From Comamonadaceae bacterium (GTDB lineage Bacteria; Pseudomonadota; Gammaproteobacteria; Burkholderiales; Burkholderiaceae_C): 6,395 nucleotides of DNA. The position numbers and the translations under genes are program-made. A model generated the notes under the pieces. It saw nothing but the letters and a program-made list of their open reading frames with translations. It had not been told where the DNA came from and ran no database searches. The DNA lies in contig CANGCZ010000098.1 in the NCBI GenBank assembly GCA_947452325.1, positions 1-6,395 of the forward strand, written 5' to 3'. Shown piece by piece: positions 1 to 6,329 of this stretch (its first letter is position 1; each line of letters starts with the position of its first letter).

Positions 1-1560
1 CAAACGGTGCAAGCCGAACCCCCAGGTGTTTTGGTCTGCGTCTGTCAATGCAGTGTCAATCCCCCAGAGCTGGCGGTGCGCCGGATCCAAACCCCAGCGC
101 ACCGCTGCTGCGGACAACCAGTCATGCAATTGCGCCACATCCGGTTCACTCAAACGGTAGCGTTCGCGCACCGCCCTGACCTGAAACAAACCCAGCCAGT
201 CGCGCAGGCTGAGTCGCAGTTGCGGCAATTGAAGCAAGGTGTCTAGCGCTTGTACGAGCGGGTGGGTGCGCGGTGTGCTGTCGGTGACCGAATAAGGCAA
301 GTCCAGCGCGCTGTCACCGCTGCCTGCGTGACGCCCAAACACCGCTTGTATATGTGGCGCAAACAGTTCCATGTCAGGCACCATGACCATGATGTCGGCA
401 GGCTGTGATTGCGCATCGGCGTTCAACCAGCCCAGAATGCGGTCATGCAAGACCTCGACCTCGCGCTGCGCTGAATGGGTTTGCACAAAAATCAGACTGT
501 CATCAGGCTTACCCTCATCAGCCGGGCTCAAAGGCTGTGTTTGCAGATTCAAAATACCGGACTGCAGTTGCTGCAACACCGTCGGGCGCTGCTGCGTATC
601 GAGCGCTTCTTGCACCGGATCGACAAACACGCTGACGCGTTGGTAGTGAGGCGAATCTGCATCCACCGCTTCAAACTGGTCGATGGCGTGCAAGTAGTCG
701 CGCCCCTGCTTGCCCCAGGAAGCCAGTAACGGGTGACCGCCGCCGGACAAGTCCTCACTGACATGGCCCCAGTGCTCGCGGCAAGGGTTGTGCACAAACA
801 TCAACACCGGAATGTGACGGCCCAGTGCGACCAGCGCCTGCATGGTTTGCATGGGTAAAGCAGTGATACCGAACACCATCAGTCTCGGCGGTAAGCCGTC
901 AATGCTGCCGGGTTGGCGTTGCTTCAATGCGCGCAGAAACGATTCGTGCACGTCTGAACGGGCTTGGAAATCGGCTGACTGCTGCTGTTGCACATCGGCC
1001 AGCACATCGCGCCACATGGCGGCCTGCCAGGCGTGGGCCTGCGGCAAGGGCTTGCCATGGTCCAGGGTGTCTCGCCCTTGCGCCCATTGCGCCATCCAGT
1101 CGGAACGGTAATTTTGGTAGCCGTCGAGCACATCGGCGAGTTGCTGCGCCAGGTGGTAAGCCCGTATGCCGCCGGTGTCAGCGCCCAGGTAATGCGCCAG
1201 CGGCGCGAACTGCGGGTCGGCCAGCCATTGCGGCAATCTGCGCAAGATGCGCCAAGCCAGCGGGGATTTGTCCAGCGGCATGGTGGCTGGCAGGCGGTCT
1301 GTGCCCAGCACACTGCGGTAAATCTGCCACAACTGGCTGGACGGCAAGACCATGCGGGTGGCAGCACAAATGCCCAGCGCGTCGTCTTGTGCAAGCGACA
1401 CCGTGAGCCAATGCTTCATGCCATTGCTTTGCACCAGCACGGTTTCAGGGCTTAACGGCGGCAAGGGGTTGTTGCGGATGTGCGCGACCAGCAGGTCTCG
1501 CAATCCTTCCATGCGGTTGCTGTGCAACACCATGAATCCAGAACGTGGGCTTTGCGTCAT
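1..1560 (-). CDS. recC: RecC, exodeoxyribonuclease V gamma subunit, N-terminal 520 codons (cut by window edge)
   Basis: RecC is the subunit of the RecBCD helicase-nuclease that splits the DNA ends and scans the 3' strand for Chi during double-strand-break repair. The frame is open from the ATG at 1560 to the left edge, so about 520 of the usual ~1,100 residues are present. Family blocks in order: LHSNRMEGLRDLL (12-24), LVQSNGMKHWL (42-52), LDKSPLAWRILRRLP (96-110), DWMAQW (154-159), FGITALPMQ (230-238), NPCREHWG (258-265), LLASWGKQGRDY (278-289), QREVEVLHDRILGWL (365-379), ADIMVMVPDM (388-397), NTWGFGLHRL (511-520). These match E. coli RecC in order and spacing. An in-frame TAA lies upstream at 1593-1591. 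No good Shine-Dalgarno precedes 1560, and the ATG at residue 10 (1533) is an alternative start closer to the E. coli N-terminus. It lies 81 bases after the permease gene on the same strand. recB and recD would be expected further left, outside the window. Confidence 0.95.
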   Translation of the reverse strand, partial: MTQSPRSGFMVLHSNRMEGLRDLLVAHIRNNPLPPLSPETVLVQSNGMKHWLTVSLAQDDALGICAATRMVLPSSQLWQIYRSVLGTDRLPATMPLDKSPLAWRILRRLPQWLADPQFAPLAHYLGADTGGIRAYHLAQQLADVLDGYQNYRSDWMAQWAQGRDTLDHGKPLPQAHAWQAAMWRDVLADVQQQQSADFQARSDVHESFLRALKQRQPGSIDGLPPRLMVFGITALPMQTMQALVALGRHIPVLMFVHNPCREHWGHVSEDLSGGGHPLLASWGKQGRDYLHAIDQFEAVDADSPHYQRVSVFVDPVQEALDTQQRPTVLQQLQSGILNLQTQPLSPADEGKPDDSLIFVQTHSAQREVEVLHDRILGWLNADAQSQPADIMVMVPDMELFAPHIQAVFGRHAGSGDSALDLPYSVTDSTPRTHPLVQALDTLLQLPQLRLSLRDWLGLFQVRAVRERYRLSEPDVAQLHDWLSAAAVRWGLDPAHRQLWGIDTALTDADQNTWGFGLHRL

Positions 1561-1599
1561 CGGGCAGTTGGAAAATAACAGACCCTCAGCTTAAGCCAT

Positions 1600-1626
1600 G
1601 GCCAGGCTCATGCCGCGAGCCTGGCC
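1600..1626 (-). other. Perfect 10-bp hairpin between permease gene and recC
   Basis: GGCCAGGCTC (1600-1609) and GAGCCTGGCC (1617-1626) are exact inverse complements around a 7-base loop. The hairpin lies 15 bases after the permease stop codon and about 40 bases before the recC start, in minus-strand transcription. A run of seven T on the minus strand (1636-1630) comes before the stem, not after it, so this is not a standard intrinsic terminator in either direction. It could be a transcript-end or processing structure, a partial attenuator ahead of recC, or a copy of a dispersed palindrome. The structure is seen directly; its role is inferred. Confidence 0.6.
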
Positions 1627-1641
1627 CTGAAAAAAACGCGT

Positions 1642-4212
1642 CTACTCTGCCGCCATCCTCAAGGTCTGGACCACCGGGCGCTGCAACACCTCGCGCAAGC
1701 CCCACCAGCCAGCGCCCCAGGCCAGCACAGTGCCGACGCCCACACCGGTCAACAAGACCCAGGGCGAGGCGCGCCAATGGAACTCAAACACGTAAAACGC
1801 CAGCGCCCAGCCCAGCAACATGGCCACCAGCGCCGCCAGCGCACCAGACAAAGCGCCCACGCCCAGCAACTCGGCGGTTTGCACCTGACTGAGCAAGCGG
1901 TTGCCGGCGCCTAGCGCGCGCAACACGGCGTACTCACGCGCGCGCTCTTCGCGCGTCGCGGTCACAGTGGCAAACAACACCACCAGTCCGGCTGCCAGCG
2001 TGAAGCCAAACAAAAACTCGACAGCACTGATCACCTGACTCAGTACTTTTTGCACCTGGTTGATGGTGGCGCCCATGTCCACATTGGTCACATTCGGAAA
2101 GCGGTTGACCAGTTCGTTGTCAAAGCCGTGGCGCGCAGGGGCGCGGTAGGCGGCGATGTAAGTCATGGGTAAATCCGGCATCTTCGCCAACGGGTACATG
2201 GCAAAGAAATTGGCGCGCATAGAGGTCCAATCGACGCGACGCAGCGAGGTGATGCGTGCATCCATGGCCTGTCCGGCGATTTCGAAACGCAGCTCATCGC
2301 CCAGCTTGAGTTTCAGCGTTTTGGCAATGCCTTCTTCCATGCTGATGGCATTCGCTTCGTCCGGCACCCAGCGTCCTTGCACGATCTGGTTGTGCGCCGG
2401 GGCTTGAGCGCTGTGCGAGACATTGAACTCGCGCTCGAGCAGGCGCTGGGCCCGCTCGTCGGTGTAATCCGACGGCCGCACGGCTTTGCCGTTGACCTCA
2501 ATCAGGCGTGCGCGCAGCATCGGGTACCAGTCCATTCGGTTCACCCCCGCTTGGTGCAAGGTGTCCAGAAACGCTTGCGACTGGTCCGGTTGGATATTGA
2601 TGACAAAGCGGTTGGGCGCGTCCGCAGGCGTGGCATTGCGCCAACTGTCGACCAGGTCGGTACGCAACAACACCAGCAGCAGCAAGGCCAGCAAGCCGAC
2701 CGACAGCGAACTGATTTGCACCACGGTATAGCCGGGCCGCGCGCAGATCTGGCGTGTGGCCATGCGCAACCAGGCCGGTACCCGGCCCCAGGCCACCGCC
2801 AGACGCAAACCCTGAACGGCTAACCAGGCCAAGCCGGCAAACACCAGCACCGCAACGGCAAAGCCGCCAACCACCATCAAACCCAAGCTCAAGTCGCGGC
2901 TGGCATTCATCAGCAAACCAGCAAATCCCGCCAGACCCAAAGCCAGCACACCGATGGACGCCGGGCGCGCCACACCGAGATCGCGCCGTATGACACGCAG
3001 CGCCGGTACCTGCGCCAATTGCAGCACCGGCGGCAAGCCGAAGGCCAGCAGCAAGGTCAATCCCGCGCCCAGCCCCTGCCAGAATGTGGCCCATCCTGCG
3101 CCGGGCAAGTCGGCGTCGACCAAACCGGCGAGCAATTGCACAAACACCTGGTGCAGCCCAAATCCGATCGCCAGACCGCACAAACTGGCAAGCACGCCTG
3201 CCAGAAAAAACTCACCGGCATACACCGTCAACATGTGACGCTGGCTTTGCCCCAGCACGCGCCACATGGCGCATTCGTCCAAATGGCTGGCGGCAAACGA
3301 ACGCGCCGCCAATGCCACCGCCACCGCACTCAACAGCGCGGCCAGCAGCGCGACCAAATGCAGAAATTTCTCAGCCCGGTCCAAGGTCTGGCGCATTTCA
3401 GGCCGCCCGGCCTCCAGTGTCTCCAAGCGCACACCGTGCACATCCGGCTGTTTGACATGGTCTTGCGCCCAAGCCACAAACTGCGCCACTTGCGAAGGCG
3501 TGCCTGCCACCGCCATGCGCCAGTTGATGCGGCTGGCCGGTTGCACCAGACGGGTGGCTTGCAAATCGGCTTGGTTCATCATGACGCGCGGCGCGAAATT
3601 CATGAAACCCGCACCACGGTCCGGTTCGGACACCAGCACTTCAGTCACCTTAAGCGTGCGCTCACCTAAAGTCATTACATCGCCCTGTTTGATTTCCATG
3701 GCCTCCATCAACGCGGGTTCTACCCAGACCTCGCCCGGCTGGGGCAAAGCTTGGGTGGCCACGCCAGGGCGGTCGTATTCGGTGGCGTTGTCGGGAGAAG
3801 TCACCAAGGCAGGCCTGGGCACAGGCGTGCCCGGCGGCGACAGAATTTGCAATCGCCCGCGTAACGGGTAACCCTCGGTCACCGCTTTCAACGCCACCAG
3901 TCGGCTATTGCCGTCACGGGCTGTACCGCTGCGCGCCATGGTGGGAAAGCTCAGCGTGGTCACGGCTGTGACACCAAACCGGCTGACTTGGGCTGTTACC
4001 GCAGCGCTGAAGGCGTGGTCACTGACCAGCACCGCGTCGCCGCCCAGCAACTGTCTGGCATCGCGCTGCAAACCGCCCTCGATGCGCTCAGCCAGAAAAC
4101 CCACGGCACTGAGCGCCGCCACACCGAGCAGCACGGCCACGAACAACAAACGCAGTTCACCGGCGCGGGCGTCACGCCACAAGGCCCGCCAGACCATGCG
4201 CCACAGATTCAT
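1642..4212 (-). CDS. YbbP-like FtsX-family ABC transporter permease (MacB/LolC-related)
   Basis: This 856-residue inner-membrane permease has the duplicated FtsX architecture of E. coli YbbP (about 800 aa). A first membrane helix (~21-42) is followed by a periplasmic domain (~43-280). Next come an FtsX helix cluster (~283-306, 333-361, 375-400) and two extra central helices (~419-437, 441-468). A further helix (~501-518) leads into a second periplasmic domain (~520-730), and the second FtsX cluster closes the protein (~733-752, 780-806, 815-835). The segments RSFAASHLDECAMWRVLG (~304-321) and TREERAREYAVLRALGA (~753-769) are the cytoplasmic coupling loops typical of the family, where the ATPase docks. 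The ATG at 4212 is chosen because it forms an ATGA overlap with the hslR stop and has GGAG nine bases upstream. An in-frame start at 4239 would overlap hslR further. Relatives with a partner ATPase move hydrophobic or lipid-linked substrates at the envelope. No ATPase gene is adjacent, so substrate and partner are unknown. Confidence 0.9.
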   Translation of the reverse strand: MNLWRMVWRALWRDARAGELRLLFVAVLLGVAALSAVGFLAERIEGGLQRDARQLLGGDAVLVSDHAFSAAVTAQVSRFGVTAVTTLSFPTMARSGTARDGNSRLVALKAVTEGYPLRGRLQILSPPGTPVPRPALVTSPDNATEYDRPGVATQALPQPGEVWVEPALMEAMEIKQGDVMTLGERTLKVTEVLVSEPDRGAGFMNFAPRVMMNQADLQATRLVQPASRINWRMAVAGTPSQVAQFVAWAQDHVKQPDVHGVRLETLEAGRPEMRQTLDRAEKFLHLVALLAALLSAVAVALAARSFAASHLDECAMWRVLGQSQRHMLTVYAGEFFLAGVLASLCGLAIGFGLHQVFVQLLAGLVDADLPGAGWATFWQGLGAGLTLLLAFGLPPVLQLAQVPALRVIRRDLGVARPASIGVLALGLAGFAGLLMNASRDLSLGLMVVGGFAVAVLVFAGLAWLAVQGLRLAVAWGRVPAWLRMATRQICARPGYTVVQISSLSVGLLALLLLVLLRTDLVDSWRNATPADAPNRFVINIQPDQSQAFLDTLHQAGVNRMDWYPMLRARLIEVNGKAVRPSDYTDERAQRLLEREFNVSHSAQAPAHNQIVQGRWVPDEANAISMEEGIAKTLKLKLGDELRFEIAGQAMDARITSLRRVDWTSMRANFFAMYPLAKMPDLPMTYIAAYRAPARHGFDNELVNRFPNVTNVDMGATINQVQKVLSQVISAVEFLFGFTLAAGLVVLFATVTATREERAREYAVLRALGAGNRLLSQVQTAELLGVGALSGALAALVAMLLGWALAFYVFEFHWRASPWVLLTGVGVGTVLAWGAGWWGLREVLQRPVVQTLRMAAE

Positions 4213-4625
4213 AAGGATGCGCTCCAGCGGTCGTCCCACGGATGACCCGCCTGCTCCAATTCGCGCCTGTCACGTTTGGTCGGGCGACCGTTTTCTATGC
4301 TGAGGGCGGGTTCGCGGGCAAAGCGACGCTGTTGCGCATGCGCATCGCGCGCCTGCAGGCTTTCTGCGGTCTCTGAATAAAGCAGTTGAGCTTTGGGGGC
4401 CGGGCCGCGCACATCGCTCAAAGCCAGCACTTGTACGCTGCGGGTCAAACCTTCGCGGCGCATGCTGACGAGTTCACCGGCTTTCAATTCGCGCGAGGGT
4501 TTGACCACTTGCCCGTTGACCGAAATACGGCCCTTATTGATTTCCTCGGTGGCAAGGGAACGGGTTTTGTAAAAGCGGGCAGCCCACAGCCATTTGTCGA
4601 TGCGCAATTTTTCCATTGCAGCCAT
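4209..4625 (-). CDS. hslR: Hsp15-type S4-domain RNA-binding heat shock protein
   Basis: In E. coli, Hsp15 binds free 50S ribosomal subunits that still carry a nascent chain and helps return them to use after heat stress. The 138-residue product begins with an S4 RNA-binding domain: LRIDKWLWAARFYKTRSLA (7-25), then GRISVNGQVVKPSRELKAG (32-50). It continues with the Hsp15 element LLYSETAES (81-89) and ends in a basic tail, GRPTKRDRREL (113-123). Length and block order match E. coli Hsp15 (133 aa). The start at 4625 is preferred because AGG lies five bases upstream (4633-4631). The ATG at 4616, which begins at the family block MEKLRIDKWLW, is possible but lacks a site. The frame stays open to a TTG at 4715, but those extra residues do not resemble the family. 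The gene leads the minus-strand cluster and shares four bases with the permease gene, which suggests translational coupling. I see no clear promoter or sigma32-type site upstream. Confidence 0.93.
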   Translation of the reverse strand: MAAMEKLRIDKWLWAARFYKTRSLATEEINKGRISVNGQVVKPSRELKAGELVSMRREGLTRSVQVLALSDVRGPAPKAQLLYSETAESLQARDAHAQQRRFAREPALSIENGRPTKRDRRELEQAGHPWDDRWSASL

Positions 4626-4710
4626 TTTGACCTGTTTGCAAGCAATCAATGTGTCTTTGAGGGATAAAGCCCTGCCGGGCAGCAAGTCGCAGGAAAACAA
4701 CTGAGCTTTG

Positions 4711-4725
4711 GTCAATAAATTTGAC
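4711..4725. repeat. Short inverted repeat overlapping the -35 box (operator-like)
   Basis: GTCAA (4711-4715) and TTGAC (4721-4725) are inverse complements with a five-base AT-only spacer, giving a 15-bp dyad. The right arm is part of the TTGACA -35 hexamer of the rightward promoter, so a bound regulator would block that promoter. The dyad is read directly from the sequence; regulator binding is a guess, and five-base arms can arise by chance in AT-rich DNA. Confidence 0.4.
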
Positions 4726-4748
4726 AGAATTGGAGAAAAAGCTAATAT
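4721..4748 (+). promoter_or_regulatory. Sigma70-type promoter for the ParA-like gene cluster
   Basis: A perfect -35 hexamer TTGACA (4721-4726) is followed, after a 16-base spacer, by TAATAT (4743-4748), which matches four of six positions of TATAAT. Transcription would begin near 4755 and give a leader of roughly 80 bases before the ATG at 4837. The position in the AT-rich gap between divergent genes supports the call. The leader contains two 8-bp AT palindromes (4763-4770 and 4775-4782). Confidence 0.65.
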
Positions 4749-4788
4749 CCATACCCCCTTACATAATTATCTTCATTTAAATTCTGTC
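4723..4788. repeat. 9-bp inverted repeat flanking promoter and leader
   Basis: GACAGAATT (4723-4731) and AATTCTGTC (4780-4788) are exact inverse complements separated by 48 bases. The left arm starts inside the -35 hexamer and the right arm lies in the transcribed leader, so the pair brackets the -10 element and the likely start site. Two spaced operator sites for one regulator, with possible looping, would fit. The loop is too long for a tight RNA hairpin, and the left arm would not be transcribed from this promoter. The repeat is seen; the function is inferred. Confidence 0.45.
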
Positions 4789-4825
4789 GTATGTGAGGCA
4801 ATTGTTCATCCGTTGGTTTCTGTGT

Positions 4826-4829
4826 GGAG
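4826..4829 (+). promoter_or_regulatory. Ribosome binding site that fixes the ParA-like start
   Basis: GGAG ends seven bases before the ATG at 4837, an optimal spacing. The reading frame is open back to 4708, but the family N-terminus begins at this ATG (MAFKILVTSQKGG), and the upstream codons lie over the promoter and leader. The downstream start is therefore chosen. Confidence 0.8.
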
Positions 4830-4836
4830 TAACGAA

Positions 4837-5760
4837 ATGGCATTCAAAATTCTGGTGACCAGCCAAAAAGGCGGCGTAGGCAAAAGCACGCTCTCGGCCA
4901 ATCTGGTGGCCTACCTCAGCCGCTCCCTCGGACTGCCAGTGACTTTGATTGACTGGGACCCGCACGGCTCCTCCAGCAACTGGCTGAAACAAGCCCCGCA
5001 AGTCGGTGCTGTGATTCAACACTTGGCGCTGCCAGTGGACCAAGGTGGCAACCGCCCCATTTTTGAAGCACGTTTGCAAATGCGCCGTGCTGCCAGCGAA
5101 TGCGACATATTGGTGTGCGACCTGACCTGGTCCGACTCGCTGGCCGGTGAACTGATGTTTGAATTTGACATGGTGCTGGTGCCGACCTCGGTGTCTGAGA
5201 TCGAACTGGCCGCCACCTCGGGCTTTCTCAGCCGTCACCGCTGGGTGTTTGACTCAGCCTCGGCGCGCCGCCCGATGTTGGTGGTCTGCCCGACCCGTGT
5301 GTTGAATGAGCAACTCAATTCCGACGTGTTCACCAAGCAGCGTTTCCCGGTCAGCTTCATGCTGGCTCCTCCTATTTTGGAAGCGCAAAGCGCACGCGAT
5401 TTGTTCGAGCGCGGCTATTTGATGGACGCGCATGACATTGGCGGTGAGTCTTTCCGCGAATTCGGTCAGGCGATTTGCGCGGCTCGCGAAATCCGCATGG
5501 CGCAAACCCAGCAACCGCGCGCGCCCATGGTCAAACTCACCGAGCGCGACGCCAGCAGCCATCGTGTGCCATTGACGCCAGCCAAAGCCAGTGTGCTGGA
5601 CGCCATTCCCAGCGGTTCGCAGTACTCTGTGCTCGGTCGTTACCGCCAGCGCAAAGTGGCCGAAGAAAACGAAAACGTGGTCAACACACGTTCGCTGGCC
5701 AACATGGGCATACCTGAATTTTTGAAACGCTTGGCACGCGGCAACTCGGCCAAACTCTGA
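4837..5760 (+). CDS. Orphan ParA/MinD-family ATPase with C-terminal extension
   Basis: This 307-residue protein belongs to the ParA/MinD P-loop ATPases, which form ATP-dependent dimers on DNA or membrane and position cargo. The deviant Walker A motif KGGVGKST is at 11-18, with signature lysine K11 and catalytic lysine K16. Walker A' DWDPHG is at 39-44, with His where most ParA proteins have Gln. Walker B ILVCD is at 91-95. VLVPTSVSEIEL (113-124) is the usual following strand and loop. The ATPase core ends near 222. Residues 223-307 form an extension with a Pro/Gln-rich linker, a basic patch GRYRQRK (267-273) and the end IPEFLKRLARG (292-302), whose FLKRL recalls the membrane-targeting helix at the MinD C-terminus. 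No ParB gene or parS-like site is nearby. The next gene follows after nine bases and is the likely partner. It does not read as FlhG, BcsQ or true MinD. Family assignment is firm; cargo and surface are unknown. Confidence 0.88.
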   Translation: MAFKILVTSQKGGVGKSTLSANLVAYLSRSLGLPVTLIDWDPHGSSSNWLKQAPQVGAVIQHLALPVDQGGNRPIFEARLQMRRAASECDILVCDLTWSDSLAGELMFEFDMVLVPTSVSEIELAATSGFLSRHRWVFDSASARRPMLVVCPTRVLNEQLNSDVFTKQRFPVSFMLAPPILEAQSARDLFERGYLMDAHDIGGESFREFGQAICAAREIRMAQTQQPRAPMVKLTERDASSHRVPLTPAKASVLDAIPSGSQYSVLGRYRQRKVAEENENVVNTRSLANMGIPEFLKRLARGNSAKL

Positions 5761-5769
5761 TCCACACCC

Positions 5770-6300
5770 ATGTCCAGCGAAAAATTCCTCCACTTCAAAG
5801 GTCTGAAGCAATACGACCCCGGCATGGGTTGGGCCTCGGTGCACAACCTCAATGAACCGCCTTCATTGCCGGATGCTGATTGCGCACCACAAGCCTTGGA
5901 TTCCAACGAAGCCGCAGAGGACCGCGAATTGCAAGAAGCCCTGGAAGCCGCGCGCAAACAAGCCGGTCACTCCTCGGCTGAAGTTCTGCACGATCCACTG
6001 CTGGGCGAGCTGTTTGACCAATTGAACCAACCGCCCAAGGATGAACTCGCTCAGCAATGGAAGCTGATTGCCCACAGTGTGAATTTATTGAGCCAGCGCA
6101 TGGCGCAACAACGCGAATTGCGCCAGCATTTGATTGAGCTCGAAGAAGAACTCACCCATCTGCGCCAAGCCATACTGCACGACCTCAAAGAAATTCAGCG
6201 CGCATCGGACCACCAACTTTCAATGGCGCGTCTTCGCGCTGAGGTATCCTCGCTGGCACAAGCGCGACTGTCTTCAAGATTGCGCAACACACCCACCTGA
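5770..6300 (+). CDS. Hypothetical coiled-coil protein, likely partner of the ParA-like ATPase
   Basis: I do not recognise this 176-residue protein. It has no signal peptide or membrane helix. The N-terminus KFLHFKGLK (5-13) is basic and hydrophobic, followed by a low-complexity Pro/Asp/Asn region (~25-48). A charged helix (EDRELQEALEAARKQAG, 50-66) comes next. The motif HDPLLGELFDQLNQPP (74-89) is followed by a long helix rich in Leu, Gln and Glu (~91-170) with heptad-like spacing, as in coiled-coil dimers. It starts nine bases after the ATPase stop codon with no visible Shine-Dalgarno, so it is probably made by translational coupling from the ATPase gene. Position and design fit the small adaptor or ATPase activator seen beside orphan ParA genes, but this is inferred. 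A structural protein with an unrelated task remains possible. Confidence 0.75.
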   Translation: MSSEKFLHFKGLKQYDPGMGWASVHNLNEPPSLPDADCAPQALDSNEAAEDRELQEALEAARKQAGHSSAEVLHDPLLGELFDQLNQPPKDELAQQWKLIAHSVNLLSQRMAQQRELRQHLIELEEELTHLRQAILHDLKEIQRASDHQLSMARLRAEVSSLAQARLSSRLRNTPT

Positions 6301-6316
6301 CCGCCGAGGTCAGAGC

Positions 6317-6321
6317 AGGAG
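6317..6321 (+). promoter_or_regulatory. Strong ribosome binding site of the truncated last gene
   Basis: AGGAG is followed after eight bases by the ATG at 6330. This is the best ribosome binding site in the window and supports a real gene start 29 bases after the preceding stop codon. Confidence 0.8.
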
Positions 6322-6329
6322 AAGTTGAA

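Noticed and set aside
924..1394. A 156-codon minus-strand reading frame and other long overlapping frames within 1-1560.
   Set aside because: They are out of frame with recC, which is open throughout and matches its family across all 520 codons.
1702..1709. An E. coli-type Chi octamer (GCTGGTGG on the minus strand) inside the permease gene.
   Set aside because: One copy in a 6.4-kb GC-rich window is compatible with chance, and the Chi sequence of this organism is not known.
3019..3669. Long plus-strand open frames (up to 216 codons) opposite the permease gene.
   Set aside because: They are shadows of a GC-rich coding strand: biased in composition (His/Gln/Arg-rich) and without family likeness or convincing ribosome binding sites.
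4673..4683. The small palindrome CTGCCGGGCAG upstream of hslR as an operator or terminator.
   Set aside because: It has only five-base arms around one base, no T-run, and no clear promoter next to it.
4626..4715. A longer hslR starting at the TTG at 4715.
   Set aside because: The extra 30 residues do not resemble Hsp15, and a well-spaced AGG supports the ATG at 4625.
4837..6300. A chromosomal or plasmid parAB partition locus.
   Set aside because: The second protein has no ParB-type nuclease-like or helix-turn-helix domain, and I saw no parS-like palindrome.
4837..6300. A carboxysome McdA/McdB pair.
   Set aside because: The layout is similar, but no carboxysome or RuBisCO genes are present and I see no specific McdB signature. 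It is kept only as an analogy.
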